Origin: Apostichopus californicus
Lineage: Eukaryota; Echinodermata; Holothuroidea; Aspidochirotida; Stichopodidae
Assembly: GCA_020650975.1 (NCBI GenBank)
Contig: JAIPMN010005680.1
Location: 1 to 40,945 of the forward strand
Direction: 5' to 3'
DNA: 40,945 nucleotides
In this document: positions 19,501 to 28,800 of the stretch, in pieces
Layout: each line of letters begins with the position of its first letter
Numbering within the stretch: position 1 is the stretch's first letter
Translations under genes and position numbers: made by a program
Notes under the pieces: model-generated
What the model saw: only the letters and a program-made list of their open reading frames with translations
What the model was told of the DNA's origin: nothing
Database searches by the model: none

Positions 19501-22500
19501 TCTTCAAGGAATGCGTGCCAGAGAATCTGGAACTTAAGGAACAAGTCTTCAAGGAAATGGAAGCGTTTGTTGACGACGATACCATTTTAGCCAGCTCTAC
19601 GTCTTGTATACCGCCCTCTAAATTTACCAAAGACCTTCAAAGGAGATCCCAGTGCCTTGTGGCTCATCCAGTTGAGTGTCTTTTCCATACCTACTTTCGT
19701 TGACTTCTTTCATTTCATGGTAATATCTGTGTCTTTTTCCACAGAGAAGACCTTACTTCCTTGGACCATAGGCTACCATCTGATAGGCTCCTTTCAATCA
19801 TAAGGTCCCCGGTTCGAGTTTCAAGATTAATGTATGTCGTCCAGTTACAGACTTGTTGACAATTGACAATTCATAATCATGGACGTTAAATATGAATCTA
19901 TAAGAGACTGACTTCGGTCAGCTTGCGGCTTTGATAAGCCCAATGAGGCTTCTTCGCGAGTTCCTGCTTGCAGGAGGATCGAAAATACATCTCTATCAAA
20001 GAAGTGATATATACCTCCTGTATCAAGGAAGTTCAAAACCACTGGTGGCTCTGTGATGTCCTCTTAAGACTTTATTCAAGTCTACGTTCTGTGTGTAAAC
20101 AAGAAACAACATTAAATCAAACCCCTCATATACCTCCCTTCCAAACTAAGACAAATATGATTTAATCTTCTAGTTTTAAAGGCATTGAAGATTCGCGCAC
20201 AAAGAAACATCTTATGCCGGTAATCTGACCTAGTTTTGAATGTGGTGTAACAGAAGTGTTAGACACCACCATCGATCCCAGAAAATACACACACAGCTTG
20301 CTACCGTCGGTAATTAGACACTAGTGCACAGTCAATACATGCAGCTACGGTATATACCCACAACACTGTACATAGTAGCAATGGACATCTCAGGTCTAGA
20401 TAAAAGATAACAAGGTATCACGTTTCATTATTGTACTGTCTGCATTTTGTAGCGACACAAAAAAAACTTCAATTGCAAGCAATGGAAAGTTAACTTTTTC
20501 AGATGGCGGCACATGGTTTGGTGCGAGTTTTCAATGCCTTTAAGGACCGTGGCCACTTTTAGATCCTATTTCACATAAATTAATGATAATGGTTGTGCTT
20601 ATGTTTTGAATCTTACAAGAAGGGTGTGTTTATTATTCTTAAAAGGTCAATCCACCGTACCACGCTCCATTGGTGGAGGTTGTCCCCTCGGAATGGACGA
20701 ATCCTGCCTTTATGGAAAAAGCCAAGAAGATCCTGGAAGAAGTCGGACAAGTTCCTGTCTGTATGAAACAAGAGTTACCTGGATTTGTCCTGAATCGTGT
20801 GCAGTATGTCATAATAAACGAGTGTTGGAGATTAGTCACGGTAAGCACCAGTTAGTAACCGTCTCAGCTGTTACCTCTCACTGGTGGAACGAGTAAAACG
20901 AATAAAAAATTCAAAAATAGAAAAGTAATTTCTTGATTCATTCTTAACTGCAAGAAGAAATTGCATGGACTTTTTTACTTTCATTTTTTCTGCATCAGTA
21001 TAATCAAGATACAGGTGCAGTTTGTTAGAAGTCAAAACGACACCTTAGGCCAACAATAGCCAACCATTAACTTCCTTGGGTCAAAGGTTAACTTAATTTG
21101 ATAGGTAGGTCAAGTTGACGATTGACTGTAAATCACTCAGCGACTGGCTTTCTGTTTGTTTCCTTATTGGCATTCAGTTCCCTTCATACTTAACAGAAAC
21201 TGGCATCCAAGCAATCTTTTGAAACTTACCTCCACGCCCCCTTCCCTCCCCCTTTCCTCCCCCTCCGTTACTCAATATACTTGTGTAAAAGTAAGTTGGC
21301 CTGACGTTTCGATCCTAGCAGGATCTTCTTCAGAGGCTAAATGACAAGTACAGTAACAGAAGGGACAAAAACACGCACAGAAAACAGACAGGTTAATGAG
21401 CACGGTGAACACAATAAGATGGATGAAAGGGGATTAAAAGTGGACAATGAATGGTGAGAAGAAAGCAACAGGGAAAGAGTAGAGGTGGGAGATAAACAGT
21501 GGAGGGACAAAGAGAGGATTCAAGGAACAGGGTAGGGAATAAACTGGAGAGGGACAAAGACAGAAAGGTGTGGAGAAAAAAGGAGGGGAAGAGAGCTGTG
21601 GGAGGAAGAGTGAAAGGGGGGGAGGGAACAAAGGGAGAAGGAGTGGGGGACAGGAGAAAAGTTAGTCATGTCCTTCCTGAATGTTCAGCCCATGAGGTTG
21701 AATGGTGCGAAGGCGTTGCATCCAGAGCCTCTCTCTGCTGATTCTGAAGTATACAGAGGACTCAATATACTTCACGACTAGTATTGACAGTTTTCTTCAA
21801 AATAGTACTATAGGATATATTTCAGTACGTGCCTGTTTATTTTGAACGACCTGGTAAATTTTAAATAAATAGTTTTCTCTTGCCGGGTTCTTGAAATCAA
21901 GTTTTCTGTGAACCACAGGCCACGATGAAATCTTGACTTTATCTTAACCATACGTCTAAGTTTTAAACTTAATGGTTTCTTTTTCAAAGCCTCAGGTCCT
22001 TGAAAGGCTACTTTTGAACCATTATTGGAGACAGACCAAAAAAAAAAAATTTTTCCAACAAAATCCTGTTTGCTCATGCACTTGTAATATGTTTGCTTTA
22101 TCTGTTTTGGATTTGATGACATTTTTCACTTTATATAAGTAGTTTGTCTAAATTTTTAATTTGTTATTTTGTTATTTTTTAAATTTAAAATTTTATTTTG
22201 ATTGACTGTTTGTTTGTTTTTGTAGGAAGGAGTAATTTCAGCAGAGGACATTGACAAGGTTATGTGGGCGGGGCTTGGAATGAGGTATGCATTCATTGGT
22301 CCGTTGGAGGTGATGCATCTCAATGCAGAAGGTAAGGTCCACAAATAATTTTTAAATAATAATAAATAAAAAAATAATAAATTATTTCCAGGTATGTCCG
22401 AAAAATGCCTAAAATGCCTCCCAGATTGCTGCAAATGGCACTTCCCAGGCCTTGTAAGTTGCATCTAAGCATTTTCTATTTTGAAGTAACTAGGGATGTC

Positions 22501-22876
22501 ATAAAAAAATACAAAAAATATGCTCATGGGGGTGGAGGCGGTCTCGCCCTTTGCCTCCCCCCCCCCCCTTGGCTACGTGCCTGTTTGGGAACTTAAAATT
22601 ATAGATTAAGAAAAATGCATTTCAAACACGCTGAAATTTTCCCCCACAGGAATGGAAAATTATATCGAAAGGTACGGCCCTACCATAGAGAATGTTTCAT
22701 CCACGTTTGGGCCGACTCCAAACTACTCCGGACCGGGCCTGGCAGAGGTCGTCAGACAGATGAAGGAGTTGATTCCGCTCAACAAATTAGCAGAGCAGAG
22801 GAAGAGGAGGGACGACAGACTCGCAGCTTTAGCAAAATTGAAGCAGGATTTAGATAAACAAGATAAATCGAGTTGA
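16554..22876 (+). CDS. CRYL1: Lambda-crystallin / L-gulonate 3-dehydrogenase, copy 2
   Basis: Coding exons are 16554-16597, 17768-17849, 18536-18688, 19509-19670, 20646-20840, 22226-22331 and 22650-22876, giving 322 residues with no frame break. Exon lengths (44, 82, 153, 162, 195, 106 and 227) equal those of copy 1, and all introns are GT-AG. The NAD motif GSGLVG, Asp37, Ser125, His146, Glu158 and Asn197 are intact, so an active NAD-dependent dehydrogenase is predicted. Residues particular to this copy are Asn44 (Lys in the others), Glu171, Asn262, Asn292 and Leu315. It differs from copy 3 at about 5 positions apart from the C-terminal tail. Intron 1 carries a 254-bp MITE and intron 5 a Penelope-like fragment found in neither other copy at these sites. 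Confidence 0.95.
16892..17163. mobile_element. 254-bp MITE, perfect 31-bp TIRs, 9-bp target duplication
   Basis: The element (16901-17154) begins GCGTA, nine T, then CCCAGGACGAACGTGGG, and its other end is the exact reverse complement over 31 bp. GTCCTGTCT flanks it at 16892-16900 and 17155-17163. Unit 3 has the intact empty site. A 9-bp duplication with long terminal inverted repeats suggests a Mutator-like element. Perfect ends and absence from both sister copies indicate recent insertion. Confidence 0.9.
18170..18412 (-). mobile_element. tRNA-derived SINE B in CRYL1 copy 2
   Basis: On the minus strand the head near 18412 has a box-A-like TTAGCCTAGTGGTAAGAGC and a box-B-like GGTTCGGGTTCG. 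The body includes CTCATCGTGTATAGTCCACA. The same insertion sits at the same site in copy 3, with about 90 bp more of body, and is absent from copy 1. It therefore predates the split of units 2 and 3. Confidence 0.75.
19781..19990 (+). mobile_element. 5'-truncated tRNA-derived SINE A in CRYL1 copy 2
   Basis: It begins in the middle of the tRNA-like head (CAATCATAAGGTCCCCGGTTCG, containing box B) and continues through the SINE A body to GCTTGCAGGAGGATCGAAAA. Copy 1 lacks it at this site; copy 3 has it. Exact ends are uncertain by a few bases. Confidence 0.7.
20176..20543. mobile_element. TTAA-flanked MITE, family 1, copy D (intron 4)
   Basis: The element lies between TTAA at 20176-20179 and 20540-20543, from AGGCATTGAAGATTCGCGC to an inverted AATGCCT end. 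Copy 1 has the empty site TCTAGTTTTAAGGACCGTGG near 9380-9399. Copy 3 has the same insertion at 29034-29366. Confidence 0.9.
21270..21770 (-). mobile_element. Probable Penelope-like 3' fragment with hammerhead-like core
   Basis: The inserted block at 21281-21759 is flanked by ACTCAATATAC at 21270-21280 and 21760-21770, an 11-bp target duplication. Unit 1 has one uninterrupted copy of this flank. The minus strand carries CTGAAGA, a perfect GATCCT/AGGATC stem, then GAAA and CGTC between 21303 and 21333, which resembles a small hammerhead ribozyme core with one extra A before the stem. Hammerheads are known in Penelope-like elements. Most of the body is purine-rich low complexity, and the open frames in it are not genes. 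Confidence 0.55.
22405..22583. mobile_element. Truncated hAT-like MITE (intron 6, copy 2)
   Basis: The right part matches the element at 7286-7597, from AATGCCTCCCAGATTGCTG to the end CTTGGCTACGTGCCTG, but the left terminus is missing. The same truncated copy sits in copy 3 at 30655-30828, so it predates that duplication. Confidence 0.75.
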
Positions 22877-24380
22877 GCAAAGTTAATTATTTTTCTTGCT
22901 GGAAGTCAAAAATAATCTCCAAATAATTTCTGAACTTCTGATCATTCCAAACCTTTCCAAGAAAGTTACAAACTTTTAGCTCAAGAATGATTTCAGCTTT
23001 ATAAAAGAGATGAAAATGGCAGAGAGAGTTTTGGCTGTAATTGGAATTCGAAGGAGGGATCTCAGGGGTAGACGACCTGCACCCCCGGGTTATAGCTGTA
23101 TAGGGAATCGCCACCAACAAAGTACTGGATATCTCAATTGATGGAGTGCAAGGCTTGTAAAGTAGAGGTCATTTCTACAAATCCTCTTCTAGATCAAACT
23201 TTGCTCTCTTCAAGTATGTTTATAATTTTCCACAATCCACAGTTTTCTCCTGTTTATCTTCATAGAAGATTTTAGTTTAATTTTGAATAGTTGGTGACAG
23301 AGAGTTACGAACTAGTCTAGAAAACATTTAATTTGCTGCAAAGTTGGTGAAATAATTGTCTCTAATGGCTTTCATTTTTGGTACTTTTTGTATCATGTAT
23401 AGTTTGGTTTATTAATTAATGCACCATACAGCAGGACTCGATATATGATTTGGTTTAATAAATTAGATAATGGTAAATCTGATTGCTAATAATGTTACTG
23501 AAATGCTATTCAGGTTTACAAAATATTAACCAGTAAAATATGTTAATATCTGGAACGCTCCTTTAAGTCTCTTGCCAATGTGCCTCCTCAGTGCCAGGGG
23601 TTTCAATCAGGGGTGGGGGTAGGGGGTGGGGGACATGTCCAACTTTTTGAAGGGTGGGGGACACAACATCAAATGTCCCTCCCACCCCCACCCTCCTCAC
23701 AGGTTTAGTGACTGACTCATGTATCTCATAAAGAGAGAGCTCAAACATTGTGCTATGAGATAAGTAGTTATTAACATTTTATTCTCATCTGCTCAACACC
23801 CCGATGAAAAATAGAACTTTTCAACAGGGTTGAAATAAGAATTACAGGTTTCATTTATACTTTTTGTCAAAATAGCTCCCGATTTTCAAATTTAGTTGGC
23901 AGCGTCTCCTTGCCATTTTGTATCAATCATGTGATCAAAACATGTAGTCCCGCTTGCACAAAGCGACTTTAATAATGACGTCGCCTTCTCATCTAAAAAA
24001 TAACCAAGTAGTACCAAGTTCTTTCACCTCGGACTTCAAATGAAGCTGATATAATTAGCACAATTGCTGAAAATGTATTTCTACATCTTCAACTTTAGGT
24101 CACTACTATAAATCCTTATAGCATTTTACATTGCAAAAATAGGGATTTGTGTCTGAATGTGGTCATCTGTTGTAAATGCATATCCGAGCAGCAGCAGAAT
24201 GAGTGATGTCACCAAGGCAATTTTAGCTTCTTCTTTTTTGGGGGTTAATTAAAATATTTGAATCATCTATATTCAGAGGCAAAATTCTATTTTATTTAAA
24301 GGTTCCTCAGTTAAAATATTTTAATCATCTATTTTCAGAGGGAATACATCTGCATAAGAAATTCATTTGATGACATTTCT
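22877..24380 (+). other. 3' UTR and shared 3' flank, CRYL1 copy 2
   Basis: Aligns with the 3' flank of copy 1 along its whole length and stops at ATTTGATGACATTTCT, where a LINE follows. AATAAA occurs near 23457 in a context altered in the other copies, so it is not a secure polyadenylation signal. No gene is seen. Confidence 0.6.
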
Positions 24381-25327
24381 ATTTTTATTGGTGCAAGAAT
24401 AATAAAATGGCAATCAATACTAATAAAACCAAATTAATGTTTATATGTTCCAGACAACGCTATGATAATCTACGAGGACAAACAAATATTTCTGTCAAGA
24501 TGAATGATATCGTATTAGAGAATTCTGATACAGAAAAACTTTTAGGAGTCAGAATTGATGCTCACCTGACATGGCAAGCTCAGATTGATTATATATGTAG
24601 TAAAATTAGTACAAGATTAGCTCTGTTGCGAAGGATTAAATAGTTTAAAGACACTCCCACGTGCATATTTTATTATAATGGATACATTATTCCAATACTT
24701 GACTACTGCTGTCTAGTTTGGGGAACTACCACTGCCCATAATACCGACAGAATTATTAAATTACAGAAAAGTGCTGCACGCATTATTTTAAATGCTACAT
24801 ATGAAGATTGTTCAAGTGATTTATTTGCCAGGCTGGGATGGAAGACTTTTGACAGACACGTTATGTATAGAAGGTTAACTATGGTATACAAGTCAAGTAA
24901 TGATCAAGGACCGGATTACATGAATGAGATGTTTAAACCAGTTACGAACATTCATAATCACAATTTAAGATCCTCTACTGCAAGAAACCTGCACATTACA
25001 GGCGGACACACTAGTTTTTATATCAACCGTTTTTCATGCATTGCCGCAAAAGACTGGAACAAACTAGATCAAAGAGTAAAATTTAGCAAGTAATCTTAAC
25101 CATTTTAAACGCCTAGTGTAGGATAATGTTTAGGCCTACTTCACTTTTATTTTAACCGAATTTCTTAATTTTCTTTACTATGTACACGTTTAAGCATTAT
25201 CAATGTATTTATGACTTCTTAAATTTTCATACATTTTATATTATTAGAGGGCCTCGTGGAAGATTAGCTATTGCTAAACGAGCTACCCTCTTAAAATAAA
25301 GTTTAAATAAAAAAATAAAAAATAAAT
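24381..25327 (+). mobile_element. 5'-truncated LINE, CR1-like reverse-transcriptase C-terminus
   Basis: The translation contains LGVRIDAHLTWQAQIDYICS, LALLRRIK, ILDYCCLVWG, KLQKSAARIIL and AAKDWNKL. These match the typical C-terminal part of CR1/jockey-group non-LTR reverse transcriptase proteins. Codons are open from 24407 to 25093 apart from one in-frame TAG at 24641-24643, then a 3' UTR with CTAAACGAGCTACCCTCTTA and an AATAAA-rich tail follow. Polymerase and endonuclease domains are absent, so it is a dead-on-arrival copy. It sits where the unit 1 spacer continues into the CRE palindrome. Confidence 0.85.
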
Positions 25328-25589
25328 GTCATCTGTATCTTTGAGTAAGAGAATGTTTAAGTTACACATGTACTCAACCTTATATATCACGTTAGAGATG
25401 AGACAATGAGGCAAGCGTTTGCTCACACTGTCGATTTCAGTGTATTAACCCCCTCCCCTCCCTCTCCCCCAACCCACCCCTTCCCTATGGCTACGCGCTT
25501 GCCAAAAACGGTATTGAAGTAAAACATTGATAACTGAAAATGATTGTTTAGTGCTAGGTATAATGCCCTATAATCTGCCCTCAATAAGA

Positions 25590-25860
25590 TAGGTTCGATG
25601 TTATTGCAGCTTTCAGATAGGGTGAAATCTTCATGCAATGTCTCTTATGTGCTCCCGTATATACGTCGAGGTACGGCTGTACTGTAAGATTACGCAATCA
25701 AAGGGCATGCTGATCAGCTGAGATAACAATGCAAAATTACAAGGTTACAGCAAGCACTCAACATTTAATTGCTGTTATATTATTACCCTAATATTTACCG
25801 GCGCTAAGCTAATACTTCCAAGACTGGCATTTCTGTTCTCAATTAGGCTTAATAGCTAAC
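25590..25860 (+). promoter_or_regulatory. Promoter region and 5' UTR, CRYL1 copy 3
   Basis: The upstream and proximal blocks are contiguous, as in copy 2, with GTCGAGGTACGGCTGTACTG and AAGGTTACAGCAAGCACTCA. Relative to unit 1, a short piece just upstream has been lost near 25577. Confidence 0.5.
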
Positions 25861-28800
25861 ATGGCAGAATCTGGAAGCAAAGGCAAGATCGGAATTGTAG
25901 GGAGGTGAGCTGAATTATGCCGTTAGGCTTTACTAGTAGTAGTACTAGTAGTAGCCTACTGCCAGTAATGGGCTATGGGCTATAGTTCTAAATGAAGGCC
26001 TACATACCCTTACTACAATAAAACAGAAGCCTAAGTTAAGCCTACTTACTTAATTTAGACTTACACAGCCCTAGAGGACATCAGTTTCAATGTTGCGACG
26101 TCTAACGTTAAGCCTAACTTGAACATCAGTACACACACATACCTTCAGGGTTAGGTCTATACAGTACCACATTTTTATTATCAACAAAAATGTGTGTTGG
26201 GGGAGGGGGGGGGGGGATCAAGTCCTGTCTGTCCCATTTTGGTGGTTCTCAGTGTAATTGTGCAGTAGGCTTAGGGCTATGCCTTTCTTTTGTTTATAAT
26301 GCTATTGTTTATAGCATTCTTTTGTTTATAATGCTTTTGTTTATAATGCTATTGATGTCTGGCACACCTGTAGTCTAGTCCTTATGTGTATGTACCACAA
26401 CACTACAGGTAGACACAAATATTGAGTGTGCATATAAGCTGCCAACCCCCATAGATTGCTTATCGTAATTTAGGATCCACCTCCATATTGGTTTGTGTTT
26501 TGTGTTAATCAACCATGGTTTACATTGTATATCAACGAGGAATAATAAGTCGGTCTGTAGTGCCTCTTAGCAGCACAGTGGAATCAAATGCAATAAGTAT
26601 GAGATATGTTGTTATGGTATCTAATTATGAATGTACACCCTCTGGCCACTTGTCTGAGTGAATAAATGGATGCCATGTTTATCTCCAATCTAAAGCTATT
26701 CTCCATTGTTATGATTATTAGACTATTCAACTTACACGTTCGAGATATATGACAAATTACATGGTTATTCTTTGCCCTAAATTGGTCGAGTATTACACTG
26801 CCAATGTATCAATACTGTGCTTATATTGATCATTTCTGTCTTATTCGTAGTGGACTGGTCGGCAAGAGTTGGGCGATGATTTTCGCCAGCGCTGGATATA
26901 ATGTTGTCATTTATGATATCCTACCATCACAGGTAATTCCTACAGTTATTGCTGAATATAATGTACACAATCAAATAGCTACAGACTCCTGTTTCCTACT
27001 GTTTCTTGATTTGGAGTTTTCTCCTTTGATAAAAATATGTTTTTCTTACAATTTATGGAATTGAATGTATAAATATATTTCTTTGTACACAAAGAAAATA
27101 TTGGTAGACAATTACTGTCAACATATCTGATAGCTGTCTAAACTAAGATAAATTTATGATAAAAGATATTGTACTGACTGCCCTTTATTAAATTATGTCT
27201 TTTGTTGTTTATATTACAGTAGCTCATTACTGTGTTAATGTATGGTACAAAGAATAGAGTAGTGTACACTTGGTATTGCGCCGGTATCTGCCTGAAGACG
27301 CTCATGGCGCAGTGCCTATAACCAACCGTCTATTATCATTCCATAACCGTTCTCAAGTCACTGTGGACTATACACGATGAGCTGCCACAAAGGGCACTAA
27401 ATCGTATTTACTGATCAGACACACATATTCGCCACTCCATACTTATATGCTGAGCACCAAGCAAGATGGCAGTAGGTCCCATTTTTAAAGTCTTTGGTAT
27501 GACTCGGCCCGGAGTCGAACCCTGAGCCTTCCGGCTGATAAGCGGATGCTCTAACCACTAGGCTAACCAGTCGGTATAACTATTGAACTTCAAGAAAAAG
27601 GGAAAGTTACTGCTACACATCTGCACCTGTATAGCAGTGAATAACACTTTGCGATGCAATACCAGATAAATTATTCCCTTTTCTTTAATTGTTGTAGGTC
27701 AAAGATGCTCTGGCGTCAGTCAAGACCCAGTTAAAGGACTTGAACAAGTCTGGCATGTTGAGAGGTTCATTATCAGCAGATGAACAATTTTCTCTTATCT
27801 CTGGATGCAGTAATCTACAGGATACAGTGAAAGATGCAATTTATGTTCAGGTTTGTTTAAACACATTGTTTGACAAAGTAATCCTAACAGCCTGAATCTG
27901 TCAATGGATTCATATTAGTTTGGTTGTATTTAGCAAGCATCAAAATAAGTAACCATGATTAATATACTGTACCATTATTAATTTTAACAGTTAATCAGTA
28001 ATTTGAAAAGGTTCGTTAATAATTATTGTTGTGGACAGTTTGTGAGGTACAGTAGTTAAACTGTCATGTGATAAACCACAAGGGGTCAACATTTGTGGAA
28101 AATGACTTTGAGACCTCAAATATTTTGATACCTGGCTGGGGGTTGGAAGGTGGGGGGTGTGGGTGGGAGTTAGTTTTACATGTTGTCTGCCATGTGTAAA
28201 GATGTTTATTGTTCTTTAGCTTTTGTAGTGTTGTTAGGCCTCCTGGTTTTGGTCATTTTGTCACTGACAATTGACTATTTATATTGTAAAAAGGGTCATT
28301 TGCAAATTCTGATGGGTCCTGATTCAGTACTTCATGGAAGATCCTGAGTTGTGGGTCAGAAAGTTTTTTATCTGCTAGACTTTTTTTCTTTTCTTCTTCA
28401 AGGAATGTGTGCCAGAGAATCTGGAACTTAAGGAACAAGTCTTCAAGGAAATGGAAGCGTTTGTTGACGACGATACCATTTTAGCCAGCTCTACGTCTTG
28501 TATACCGCCCTCTAAATTTACCAAAGACCTTCAAAGGAGATCCCAGTGCCTTGTGGCTCATCCAGTTGAGTGTCTTTTCCGTACTTACTTTCATTGACTG
28601 CTTTCATTTCATTGTAACATCTGTGTCACTTTTCCCATAGAGGTCCTTACATCATTGGACCATAGGCGACCATCTGATAGGCTCCATCCAATCATAAGGT
28701 TCTAGTCACTGCAAGATTAATGTATGTCGTCCAGTTACAGAGTTGTTAACAATTGACAATTCATAATCATGGACGTTAAATATGAATCTAAGTGACTGAA

